A stretch of 64,000 bases of DNA from JBFHIZ01 sp963666475 (GTDB lineage: Bacteria > Bacillota > Clostridia > Lachnospirales > Lachnospiraceae). Of this stretch, positions 43,392 to 51,865 are shown piece after piece; the first letter of the stretch is position 1; every line of letters starts with the position of its first letter. The position numbers and the translations under genes are program-made. Location: NCBI GenBank assembly GCA_963666475.2, contig CAXXJM010000001.1:1426001-1490000 (forward strand), given 5' to 3'. The notes under the pieces were generated by a model. The model searched no databases and was not told the origin of the DNA. It saw only the letters and a list, made by a program, of their open reading frames with translations.

Positions 43392-44948
43392 ATGAGTATT
43401 TTAACTGTAGAAAACCTTACACACGGTTTTGGAGATCGTGCGATTTTTGAAAATGTTTCCTTCCGTTTATTAAAAGGAGAACATATCGGATTAATTGGTG
43501 CAAACGGAGAAGGTAAGTCTACCTTTATGAACATCATTACCAGAAAACTCCAACCAGACGAGGGAAAAATCGAGTGGGCAAAAAATTCCCGCATTGGGTA
43601 TCTAGACCAGCACACTGCACTAGAACCAGGTATGACCATCCGAGATGTATTGGGCTCTGCATTTTTGTTTTTATATGAACTAGAAACTCGCTCCAGTGAA
43701 CTTTGCGAATTAATGGCAGAAGCTTCTGAAGAGGAATTGGAACAATATATGGAAGAATATGGTACGATTCAAGATCTTTTGACCATGCATGATTTCTATA
43801 TGATTGATAGCAAAGTCGACGAAGTTGGAAAAGCTTTAGGACTTACTGATATCGGCTTGGATCGTGATGTCTCTGAACTAAGTGGTGGACAGCGCACAAA
43901 AGTTCTACTGGGAAAACTTCTACTTGAAAAACCAGATATTTTATTGCTTGACGAACCTACCAACTACTTAGATACTGTGCATATCGAATGGCTAAAACGA
44001 TATCTGCAAGAATATGAAAATGCCTTTATTTTGATCTCTCATGATATTCCATTTTTGGATAGCGTAATTAACCTCATCTACCATATGGAAAACAAAGAGC
44101 TCAATCGATATGTAGGTGGATATGATAAATTCATGGAAGTCTATGAAATGAAGAAAAGCCAGCTTGAAGCAGCTTATTCCAAACAACAAAAAGAAATTTC
44201 AGAGTTGAAAGATTTTGTTGCAAGAAATAAAGCACGTGTTGCTACTCGTAACATGGCGATGTCCAGACAAAAAAAATTAGACAAAATGGACGTCATCGAA
44301 CTAGCCTCTGAACGTCCAAAGCCAGAATTTCGATTTAAGTTCTCCCGTACTCCAGGAAAGTATATCTTTCAAACAGAAAACCTAGTTATTGGATACGACG
44401 AGCCTCTTTCTTCTCCATTAAATTTAGAAATGGAAAGAGGACAAAAAATCGTATTAACTGGAGCAAATGGTATAGGTAAGACTACTTTACTGAAAAGTAT
44501 CCTAGGTATGATTCCATCTATCGAAGGCAAGGTTACCCATGGTGAATTTCTATCCATTGGCTACTTTGAACAAGAATTATCCGGAGATCAAAGAAAAACC
44601 TGTATCCAAGAAATCTGGGATGAATTTCCCGGTTTCACGCAGTATGAAGTGCGAAGTGCACTTGCAAAATGCGGACTCACTACAAAGCACATTGAAAGCT
44701 TGGTGAAAGTTCTTAGTGGAGGCGAACAGGCAAAGGTAAGACTGTGCAAACTGATCAATCGTGAAACGAATATACTAGTTCTCGATGAGCCTACCAATCA
44801 CTTAGATGTTGAAGCAAAAGCAGAACTCAAACAAGCCTTAATTGATTATAAAGGAAGTGTCCTTATGGTTTGTCACGAACCTGAATTCTACGACGGTTTG
44901 GCAACCGAAGTATGGGACTGCACAAAATGGACTACCAGAATCTGGTAG
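43392..44948 (+). CDS. ABC-F family ATPase (ribosome-associated, YbiT-like)
   Basis: A 518-residue protein with two ABC domains and no membrane segment. Walker A motifs are LIGANGEGKST and LTGANGIGKTT; signature motifs are LSGGQRTKVLLGKLL and LSGGEQAKVRLCKLI; Walker B reads ILLLDEPTNYLDT and ILVLDEPTNHLDV. A helical linker (SQLEAAYSKQQKEISELKDF) lies between. ABC-F proteins bind the ribosomal E site; some protect against antibiotics, others relieve stalling, and sequence alone cannot choose. The ATG at 43392 gives the usual start (MSILTVENLTHGFG). A leader hairpin suggests attenuation, as seen for resistance members. The stop codon is within a hairpin that doubles as terminator. Confidence 0.88.
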   Translation: MSILTVENLTHGFGDRAIFENVSFRLLKGEHIGLIGANGEGKSTFMNIITRKLQPDEGKIEWAKNSRIGYLDQHTALEPGMTIRDVLGSAFLFLYELETRSSELCELMAEASEEELEQYMEEYGTIQDLLTMHDFYMIDSKVDEVGKALGLTDIGLDRDVSELSGGQRTKVLLGKLLLEKPDILLLDEPTNYLDTVHIEWLKRYLQEYENAFILISHDIPFLDSVINLIYHMENKELNRYVGGYDKFMEVYEMKKSQLEAAYSKQQKEISELKDFVARNKARVATRNMAMSRQKKLDKMDVIELASERPKPEFRFKFSRTPGKYIFQTENLVIGYDEPLSSPLNLEMERGQKIVLTGANGIGKTTLLKSILGMIPSIEGKVTHGEFLSIGYFEQELSGDQRKTCIQEIWDEFPGFTQYEVRSALAKCGLTTKHIESLVKVLSGGEQAKVRLCKLINRETNILVLDEPTNHLDVEAKAELKQALIDYKGSVLMVCHEPEFYDGLATEVWDCTKWTTRIW

Positions 44949-44958
44949 TCCATTTCTT
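44930..44958 (+). terminator. Terminator overlapping the 3' end of the ABC-F gene
   Basis: GGACTACCAGA / TCTGGTAGTCC is followed by ATTTCTTTTG. The stop codon TAG lies inside the stem. It lies 27 bases from the end of ppdK, which converges from the other strand. Confidence 0.7.
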
Positions 44959-44975
44959 TTGATTTGATTCAATTT

Positions 44976-47594
44976 TTATTGATTTAGTGCAGCTTGTGCT
45001 GCTGCCAATCGCGCTATAGGTACTCTAAAAGGTGAACAAGAAACATAATTCAAACCAATCTTATAGCAGAATTCCACACTGGACGGATCTCCACCATGCT
45101 CCCCACAAATTCCTAGCTTGATTCCAGGGCGAGATTCTTTTCCCTTCTTCACCGCCATTTCAACCAACTGTCCGACTCCACTTTGATCCAGTCTTGCAAA
45201 TGGGTCCGACTCAAAGATTTTTTCTTTATAGTATGCGTTCAAAAATTTTGCTGCATCGTCTCTTGAAAATCCAAATGTCATCTGCGTCAAATCGTTTGTT
45301 CCAAAGGAAAAGAACTCGGCTTCTAAAGCAATTTCATCTGCCATCAGAGCCGCTCTTGGTGTTTCAATCATCGTTCCGACCATGTAATTGATATCTGACC
45401 CTTTTTCAACTTTGACTGCCTCCGCTACTCGAACAACAATATCTTTTACAAATTTCAATTCCTTTTTCTCCACTACAAGAGGAATCATAATTTCCGGAAC
45501 AATATCGTAACCCTTTTCATCGCGAATCTCAATCGCTGCTTCCATAACTGCTCTCGTTTGCATTGCGGCAATTTCTGGATACGTTACAGCAAGTCTACAG
45601 CCTCGATGTCCCATCATTGGATTAAATTCATGCAGACTGTCACAAGTCTCTTTTACATGTTCTCGACTTAATCCCATTTCCTTAGCAAGTGCTATGATAT
45701 CCTCTTCTTTTGTGGGAACAAATTCATGCAGAGGTGGATCCAAATAACGAACGGTCATAGGTTTTCCTTCCAAAACCTCATACATTTCACGGAAATCCTT
45801 TTTCTGATATGCAAGTAGCTCAGCAAGAGCTGCTTCACGTTCTTCTTTTGTTTCAGAAAGAATCATTTTTCGAATCTTAGGAATACGTTCTTCCTCAAAG
45901 AACATATGCTCCGTACGACAAAGTCCAATGCCTTCCGCACCAAGTTTTACCGCATTTGCTACATCCACAGGAGTATCTGCATTCGTCCGTACTTTCATTG
46001 TACGATATTGATCTGCCCACTCCATAATTCTTCCAAAGTCACCACTGACCGTTGCCTCCATCGTCTTCAAATCCCCAATGTAAATTTTTCCAGTCGTTCC
46101 ATCTAAAGAAATATATTCTCCCTCATGAATCGTTTTTCCACCAAGCTCCATGCTCTTTGTTTCTTCGCAAATTCGAAGTTCTCCACATCCGGAAACGCAA
46201 GCTCTTCCCATGCCCCTTGCGACAACCGCAGCATGCGAAGTCATTCCTCCTCTTGCAGTCAAAATTCCCCGCGATGCATTCATTCCTTCAATGTCTTCTG
46301 GAGAAGTTTCTAATCTAACCAAGATTACTCGTTCTCCTTTATCCCCAGCATTTCTAGCGTCTTCTGCTGTAAAGTAAACCTTTCCTGCAGATGCGCCTGG
46401 TGATGCTGGGAGCCCATTTCCAATGACCTCACCTTCTTTTAAAGCAATCGGATCGAAGGTCGGATGTAGCAGCTGATCCAGAGATTTTGCATCAATTCTC
46501 TGCACCGCTTCGACTGGTGTGATTTTTCCTTCATCCACAAAATCACATGCAATACGAAGCGCAGCTGGTGCTGTTCTTTTTCCATTTCTAGTCTGCAAGA
46601 AATAAAGTTTTCCCTCTTGAATCGTAAATTCCATATCCTGCATATCAAGATAATGTTCTTCTAATTTATTTGCAATTTCCATAAAATGATTGTAGCAATC
46701 CGGAAGTTCTTCTTTCATTCTCTCAATGGATTGAGGAGTACGAATACCAGCAACCACGTCCTCACCCTGCGCATTAATTAGATACTCACCGAAGATCCCT
46801 TTTTCTCCAGTTGAAGGATTTCTTGTAAAAGCAACTCCTGTTCCAGAAGTATTTCCCATGTTTCCAAACACCATAGCTTGTACATTAACTGCTGTTCCCC
46901 AATCTCCTGGAATATCATTCATTCGTCGGTAGACAATTGCTCGTGGATTGTCCCATGAACGAAAAACCGCTTTTACAGCTTCCATGAGTTGAATTTTGGG
47001 ATCTTGCGGAAAATCCTCCCCCATCTTATCTTTGTAGATTGCTTTGTATTTTGCAATCAGTTCTTTTAGATCTTCCGCTGAAAGATCCATATCATACAAC
47101 ACTCCTTTTTCTTCTTTGATAGCCGTTAAAAGGCCCTCAAAGAACGTCTTACTCATCTCCATGACCACATCAGAGAACATTTGAATAAATCTCCGATAAG
47201 AATCGTAAGCAAACCTAGGATTCCCCGTCTTATGCGCAAATCCTTCTACGGACTCGTCATTCAATCCTAAATTTAAAATGGTATCCATCATTCCAGGCAT
47301 GGATGCTCTCGCGCCTGAACGTACGGATACCAATAGAGGATCTTCAACATCCCCGAATTTTTTGCCCTGGATACTCTCTAGTTCTGCCAGAGCAGAGAAA
47401 ATTTGTGTTTCAATTTCATCTGAAATCTTCTTGCCTTGTTCATAATAGTCTGTGCATGCTTCGGTTGTCACCGTGAAGCCCTGAGGAATCGGAAGTCCCA
47501 GCCCGGTCATTTCAGCAAGACCTCCGCCTTTCCCCCCGAGCAAGTTCTTCATTCCGGCGTTTCCCTCTTTAAATAAATATACCCACTTCTTCAT
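44976..47594 (-). CDS. ppdK: Pyruvate, phosphate dikinase
   Basis: An 872-residue enzyme interconverting pyruvate, ATP and phosphate with PEP, AMP and pyrophosphate; it is common in anaerobic Clostridia for glycolysis or gluconeogenesis. The N-terminal ATP-grasp part begins KKWVYLFKEGNAGMKNLLGG. The swivelling phosphohistidine domain reads LTARGGMTSHAAVVARGMGR, with the catalytic His. The C-terminal PEP/pyruvate barrel carries EGIGLCRTEHMFFEEERI and LGICGEHGGDPSSV. GGAGGAAG precedes the ATG. It converges with the ABC-F gene and has a good promoter of its own. Confidence 0.97.
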   Translation of the reverse strand: MKKWVYLFKEGNAGMKNLLGGKGGGLAEMTGLGLPIPQGFTVTTEACTDYYEQGKKISDEIETQIFSALAELESIQGKKFGDVEDPLLVSVRSGARASMPGMMDTILNLGLNDESVEGFAHKTGNPRFAYDSYRRFIQMFSDVVMEMSKTFFEGLLTAIKEEKGVLYDMDLSAEDLKELIAKYKAIYKDKMGEDFPQDPKIQLMEAVKAVFRSWDNPRAIVYRRMNDIPGDWGTAVNVQAMVFGNMGNTSGTGVAFTRNPSTGEKGIFGEYLINAQGEDVVAGIRTPQSIERMKEELPDCYNHFMEIANKLEEHYLDMQDMEFTIQEGKLYFLQTRNGKRTAPAALRIACDFVDEGKITPVEAVQRIDAKSLDQLLHPTFDPIALKEGEVIGNGLPASPGASAGKVYFTAEDARNAGDKGERVILVRLETSPEDIEGMNASRGILTARGGMTSHAAVVARGMGRACVSGCGELRICEETKSMELGGKTIHEGEYISLDGTTGKIYIGDLKTMEATVSGDFGRIMEWADQYRTMKVRTNADTPVDVANAVKLGAEGIGLCRTEHMFFEEERIPKIRKMILSETKEEREAALAELLAYQKKDFREMYEVLEGKPMTVRYLDPPLHEFVPTKEEDIIALAKEMGLSREHVKETCDSLHEFNPMMGHRGCRLAVTYPEIAAMQTRAVMEAAIEIRDEKGYDIVPEIMIPLVVEKKELKFVKDIVVRVAEAVKVEKGSDINYMVGTMIETPRAALMADEIALEAEFFSFGTNDLTQMTFGFSRDDAAKFLNAYYKEKIFESDPFARLDQSGVGQLVEMAVKKGKESRPGIKLGICGEHGGDPSSVEFCYKIGLNYVSCSPFRVPIARLAAAQAALNQ

Positions 47595-47629
47595 AAAAAC
47601 ACTTCCTCCTCTTTGCGTTTGATAATCAT

Positions 47630-47659
47630 ATTGTACTTGTTTTTATACAATCTCGTCAA
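47630..47659 (-). promoter_or_regulatory. Sigma-A promoter for ppdK
   Basis: On the minus strand TTGACG (47654-47659), 18 bases, then TACAAT (47630-47635), about 35 bases before the start. Confidence 0.72.
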
Positions 47660-47689
47660 CTACATTTCTGACTATTTGTAGGAAGTTTT

Positions 47690-49135
47690 TTATTTTTTGT
47701 ATAATTTGTAGTAAGAAACATTAAATGTTTTTACAGATGTCACTTTTTTCAATTTCTGTGTACTCAAATATTCATGAATTACGTCATAGCTATATTGTCC
47801 TTCTTTATATTCTTCGTAGTTTTGTAAAGTACGATCCAACTCCTCAATTGACTGATACGCATCGGAGGATAATGAATAAATCAGATTAAAATCATGTTGC
47901 CTTTGTATCTCAGAAAATGATTCCTCACCAGAAATCTGAAAATTTATATCCGCGATCAACACATCTGGCCTACTAAAACTAAACAAAGTGAATATCAAAC
48001 AAAAACTTAAAAACAGAACATGAAAACGCATCTCTAATTTACGAATCATCATATATAAAAGTTCCGCAAACAAAATAACGAGTCCTGCCAAACACCATAA
48101 TACAAATATTCTCAAAAATGTTAATGAATAAGCCTTAATATACAAAATCATTCGATATGCACTTGAAAATATCATGATAAATGTCATCGCACCTATTATG
48201 AACTGTATCACATATAGAATTCGATTTGATTCATATTTTCGTCTTTCATAAATCAATAATGTTAAATTCAAAATACAGACAAATAACAACTGAAAAAAGC
48301 CTGTTCTTGCATACTCTGCATAGGTATAGCCTTCTGGTAGCTGATTCCCCAAAAATAGATATTTTACTTGTACAATAGAAAAAACAAGGTAAATCAAAGC
48401 AATTGCGCCGCTATACATTGTCGGAATAAGTACATTCCTTTTTTTCTCCAAAACCTGTACTTCCTGACCATGATTCATTACGAGATAGGTCACAAAACCG
48501 CAAGTTGCAAAAAAAGCAAAAAGAAACCGGAACAAATGGTATATCCATTCATCAAATCGGAATTCCTCAAATCGGATCCATCGGAAACTTTTTTCTACGA
48601 TTTCACCAAAAATCATATCCGCTCCTGACAATAGGGCCAGAACAATCGTTACAATTGGTATCGATACAACAATCCCCAAGATTATTTCTCTTTTCTTTTT
48701 ATTATCTTCTTTTTCTCCAGCACTCTTAGCTTGCCAAAAATCAGTAAGTGGATGAAACATCAATTGAATACTTCCAAAAATCGTATGTAAAATACGCATA
48801 AACGATACATCCAAGGGGTGCTCAACTGGGTTTACATGCAAAACGAAATAGTATATCCAAATTACACACATAACAAGTGCCACTAATATTTGTAAGGTTT
48901 TGCTTCCAGTAAAAATTTGAGAAAATCCCAAACAAATCAAAATACACTCGTAAACAATGCTTCCTTTCACTTTTATGATATGTTTTTTTGATAAAAATAG
49001 TCGAAAGGCAAAAAGCATAATCATGGTAAGTATTACCCAATATGCCCCAAGCGATCCAGAGCTCGTAAAAAAAGCAAATACGATTGAAAACAATACAAGC
49101 CAAAGAATACCCCTTTTATTACTCTCCTGTATCAT
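47690..49135 (-). CDS. Polytopic membrane protein, DUF4173/DUF4153-like
   Basis: A 481-residue protein with about ten hydrophobic segments (ILWLVLFSIVFAFFTSSGSL at the start). A conserved core contains MRILHTIFGSIQLMFHPLTD and EIILGIVVSIPIVTIVLALL, followed by LSGADMIFGEIVEK, and it ends with an extracytoplasmic C-terminal domain (SDAYQSIEELDRTLQNYEEY). These match DUF4173 as remembered, a family of unknown function that often travels with a DUF2975 protein and a small HTH regulator. Its start overlaps the HTH gene end by 4 bases (ATGA). The HTH may regulate the unit. Confidence 0.72.
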   Translation of the reverse strand: MIQESNKRGILWLVLFSIVFAFFTSSGSLGAYWVILTMIMLFAFRLFLSKKHIIKVKGSIVYECILICLGFSQIFTGSKTLQILVALVMCVIWIYYFVLHVNPVEHPLDVSFMRILHTIFGSIQLMFHPLTDFWQAKSAGEKEDNKKKREIILGIVVSIPIVTIVLALLSGADMIFGEIVEKSFRWIRFEEFRFDEWIYHLFRFLFAFFATCGFVTYLVMNHGQEVQVLEKKRNVLIPTMYSGAIALIYLVFSIVQVKYLFLGNQLPEGYTYAEYARTGFFQLLFVCILNLTLLIYERRKYESNRILYVIQFIIGAMTFIMIFSSAYRMILYIKAYSLTFLRIFVLWCLAGLVILFAELLYMMIRKLEMRFHVLFLSFCLIFTLFSFSRPDVLIADINFQISGEESFSEIQRQHDFNLIYSLSSDAYQSIEELDRTLQNYEEYKEGQYSYDVIHEYLSTQKLKKVTSVKTFNVSYYKLYKK

Positions 49136-49359
49136 ATGCATTCCCCCTCCTTCACTTCGCCTGGTCTATATTCTAAAATATCACCAGGCTGACAATCCAG
49201 AGCTTTACATATTTCATCCAAAGTAGACAGTCGAATCGCTTTCGCTTTTCCAGTTTTTAGAATTGACATATTCGCCAAAGTGATTCCCACTTGGTCCGCC
49301 AAGGCCGAAACACTCATTTTTCGTTTTGCCAACATTACATCAATATTAACTACAATCAT
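49132..49359 (-). CDS. Small Cro/CI-type HTH regulator (YozG-like)
   Basis: A 75-residue protein that is almost entirely one helix-turn-helix domain. The segment VSALADQVGITLANMSILKT holds the recognition helix, followed by LSTLDEICKALDCQPGDILE, a typical HTH_26 ending. It lies between a DUF2975 gene and a DUF4173 gene and overlaps the latter, so the three are cotranscribed. Regulators of this type with DUF2975 neighbours are common in Firmicutes. The signal is not known. Confidence 0.85.
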   Translation of the reverse strand: MIVVNIDVMLAKRKMSVSALADQVGITLANMSILKTGKAKAIRLSTLDEICKALDCQPGDILEYRPGEVKEGECI

Positions 49360-49374
49360 AATTATGTCCTTTCT

Positions 49375-49869
49375 TTATATTGTAAGATCATTTTCTTCTT
49401 TGAGTTGCATCGCATTTGCAATTAACGCAGATAAAGATAATGCCAGCACCGCAATTCCACTAGCAGCAAATAAAAAGAAAAAAACAAGAACCAGTATTCC
49501 TAATCCTAGATAATGAATCACCCCTAGAAATATTGTTCCTCCAATGATCAGACAAAAAACAGCGATAGAAAGTCCGCCAATCACCTTCATAGATACAATG
49601 TTTTCTTTAGAAAAACTATTATCCTTTCCAATCTGAGTACAAATTCTCCAAAAGAAGAATAATGAGACATAGCATAGACCTGCTATCAACCAAATACCAA
49701 TTAGCCCTGGAAAATAAAGCCATTCTGCTTCTGGATACATATCTGCCATCTCATGGATTATGGAAGGCAAATACAAAAAAAAGAATATCCCACCAACAAA
49801 TGCTGTAAATATCGTGAATACTTTTAAAATTATTGATACCTTTTTATGCTTTTTTCTTATTGATTTCAT
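49375..49869 (-). CDS. DUF2975 membrane protein
   Basis: A 164-residue protein with four membrane segments (VFTIFTAFVGGIFFFLYLPS; YFPGLIGIWLIAGLCYVSLF; GLSIAVFCLIIGGTIFLGVI; GILVLVFFFLFAASGIAVLA). The FFWRICTQIGKDNSFSKENI loop between the second and third helices is the DUF2975 hallmark, and the C-terminal AMQLKEENDLTI follows the last helix. Function is unknown. It lies 15 bases before the HTH regulator, in the usual order. Confidence 0.82.
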   Translation of the reverse strand: MKSIRKKHKKVSIILKVFTIFTAFVGGIFFFLYLPSIIHEMADMYPEAEWLYFPGLIGIWLIAGLCYVSLFFFWRICTQIGKDNSFSKENIVSMKVIGGLSIAVFCLIIGGTIFLGVIHYLGLGILVLVFFFLFAASGIAVLALSLSALIANAMQLKEENDLTI

Positions 49870-50003
49870 GTTTTCTAACTCCTCCGTTTTTGTATATACT
49901 TATTTTACTTCCATTCCGATATCCACATACTATCACACAATTTACTAATATGCAATATATATTTATCGCAAAACAATAAATAATTGTTGTGTATCAATTT
50001 TCA

Positions 50004-50041
50004 ATCGAACACAAAAATCGAACACAAAATCGAACACAAAA
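50004..50041. repeat. Three tandem copies of ATCGAACACAAA
   Basis: ATCGAACACAAAA, ATCGAACACAAA and ATCGAACACAAAA follow each other without spacers. The run lies between the divergent DUF2975 and aldo-keto reductase genes, about 30 bases upstream of the reductase -35 box. Confidence 0.85.
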
Positions 50042-50070
50042 TATGACGAAACGTTTTCTATATTAGAAGA

Positions 50071-50099
50071 TTGCATTTCATACTTGCATTAACTATACT
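50071..50099 (+). promoter_or_regulatory. Sigma-A promoter for the aldo-keto reductase
   Basis: TTGCAT (50071-50076), 17 bases, then TATACT (50094-50099), about 33 bases before the start, just downstream of the tandem repeats. Confidence 0.65.
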
Positions 50100-50132
50100 A
50101 ATTATAAAACGAATTCTAGAAAGGAGTTCCTA

Positions 50133-51131
50133 ATGACATATACAGCAGCAAACAATCGATACGATAATATGAACTATAATCGTTGTGGAAACAGTGGTTT
50201 AAAACTTCCCGCATTATCTCTCGGACTATGGCATAATTTTGGTGATGAGAACGATTACGAAAATATGATTGATCTATGTCACACATCTTTTGATCACGGA
50301 ATCACACATTTTGATTTGGCAAACAATTATGGTCCCTCACCAGGTTCTGCTGAAACGAACTTTGGTAGAATACTTAAAAATGGGTTTGAAAAATATAGGG
50401 ATGAGTTGGTTATTAGTACAAAAGCTGGTTATGACATGTGGCCTGGCCCTTATGGGAACTGGGGAAGTCGAAAATATCTGATTTCTAGTCTTGACCAAAG
50501 TCTAAAAAGAATGGGCCTTGAGTATGTTGACATTTTCTACCATCACCGAATGGATCCAAATACTCCGCTTGAAGAAACGATGGGTGCGCTCGATACGATT
50601 GTCAAAAGTGGAAAATCACTCTATATCGGACTATCGAATTATGATGGCGAAACGATGATGAAAGCTTCTGCACTACTCGACGAAATGAGATGCCCTTTCA
50701 TAATCAACCAGAATCGCTATTCCATCTTTGACCGGACAATTGAAAACAATGAATTAAAAAAGAATGCTGAAATCGGAAAAAAAGGCTTGATCTGTTTTTC
50801 ACCACTCGCTCAGGGTCTTTTGACCGATCGATATTTAAATGGCATTCCTACGGATAGTCGAATGATGACGGATCGCAGATTTTTAAAAGCTGACATCCTT
50901 ACACAGGACAAACTCCACCAAATACAACAACTTAATCAACTTGCAAAAGAAAGACACCAAACACTTGCTCAAATGAGTCTTCAATGGGTGCTGAAGAACT
51001 CCGCTATAACCAGCGTTCTTATTGGTGCATCAAAATCCAGTCAGATTTTGGACAACCTACAAATTATAAATCAGAATAATTTCAGTCAAGAAGAACTAAG
51101 AAAAATAGATTTAATCTGTGGATTCCAATGA
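50133..51131 (+). CDS. Aldo-keto reductase (YghZ / glyceraldehyde-3-phosphate reductase type)
   Basis: A 332-residue NADPH-dependent reductase with the AKR barrel. The catalytic Asp and Tyr are in THFDLANNYGPSPGSAETNF, the Lys in VISTKAGYDMWPGPYGNWGS and the His in DIFYHHRMDPNTPLEETMGA. The SRKYLISSLDQSLKRMGLEY segment and the GYDMWPGPYG motif are typical of the YghZ group, which reduces L-glyceraldehyde 3-phosphate and methylglyoxal. AAAGGAG precedes the ATG. The gene is single and plus-strand, with a promoter and tandem repeats upstream. Confidence 0.9.
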   Translation: MTYTAANNRYDNMNYNRCGNSGLKLPALSLGLWHNFGDENDYENMIDLCHTSFDHGITHFDLANNYGPSPGSAETNFGRILKNGFEKYRDELVISTKAGYDMWPGPYGNWGSRKYLISSLDQSLKRMGLEYVDIFYHHRMDPNTPLEETMGALDTIVKSGKSLYIGLSNYDGETMMKASALLDEMRCPFIINQNRYSIFDRTIENNELKKNAEIGKKGLICFSPLAQGLLTDRYLNGIPTDSRMMTDRRFLKADILTQDKLHQIQQLNQLAKERHQTLAQMSLQWVLKNSAITSVLIGASKSSQILDNLQIINQNNFSQEELRKIDLICGFQ

Positions 51132-51257
51132 AATAATTCCTTATATGACCGTATGCTTCAAGATTCAAAAAATAATCTCTGATTTTTCTGTTCATATATA
51201 ATATTTTTCAAAAATTTGTCGATATACTTTTTATGTTATATCAGTGGAGGTGAATAT

Positions 51258-51839
51258 ATGTCAAAAGAAAAAAATCACAAATCAAAAACAGGTAAACTAA
51301 GTACAAAAAGCTTGGTTATCGGAGGAACGATAATCATTTCGGTTTTGCTAATATCCTGTATTATACTTGTGGTCATTCTATTGAGGCAAAACGGAACAAA
51401 CACTACTGAGAATCTGACAGATAACTCTGCAAAAGTGGATCGAGATTATTTGGTTACTCCAGATAATGTAGATGAAATGATTGCAGCACTAGATGCTGCT
51501 GAGGTTACCCCATCAGGTTCATATGAAGTGAAAATGAATTCAGAATGGAGATTCCGTGACAGTTCTCAACCTTCCTACAATGCATTTGTTTCAAATGTCA
51601 TTAACAACACTCAGGATGTTTTCTTTGATGTAATCGAAAACGAGTCTGGCGACACGATATATATGTCACCCATTATCCCGGTTGGAAGTGCTTTGGAAAA
51701 CATAACACTAGATAAAGATTTGGTGGCTGGAACTTATGCTTGTACACTGATTTATCATTTACTTGATGACAATGGTGACGAATTTAGCTCTCTGCGGATT
51801 GCCATAGACATTGTCATTGAAAACGAATCAACGGATTGA
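51258..51839 (+). CDS. Membrane-anchored surface protein, partner of 51866-53494
   Basis: A 193-residue protein with a basic N-terminus and one membrane helix (SLVIGGTIIISVLLISCIIL, then VVILL), leaving most of the chain outside. The ectodomain contains VTPSGSYEVKMNSEWRFRDS and a C-terminal segment, LDKDLVAGTYACTLIYHLLD, that recurs in surface proteins of Clostridia as a beta-sandwich-like fold. GGAGGTGA lies before the ATG at 51258. It lies 26 bases before a large exported protein, and the two probably work together, perhaps as an anchor and an extended adhesin. No enzyme motif is seen. Confidence 0.7.
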   Translation: MSKEKNHKSKTGKLSTKSLVIGGTIIISVLLISCIILVVILLRQNGTNTTENLTDNSAKVDRDYLVTPDNVDEMIAALDAAEVTPSGSYEVKMNSEWRFRDSSQPSYNAFVSNVINNTQDVFFDVIENESGDTIYMSPIIPVGSALENITLDKDLVAGTYACTLIYHLLDDNGDEFSSLRIAIDIVIENESTD

Positions 51840-51865
51840 TTTTTTATTATTCAAGGAGGTTATTT

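Noticed and set aside
50004..50041. Possible CRISPR-like array
   Set aside because: The three 12-base copies abut each other with no spacers, and no cas genes are nearby.
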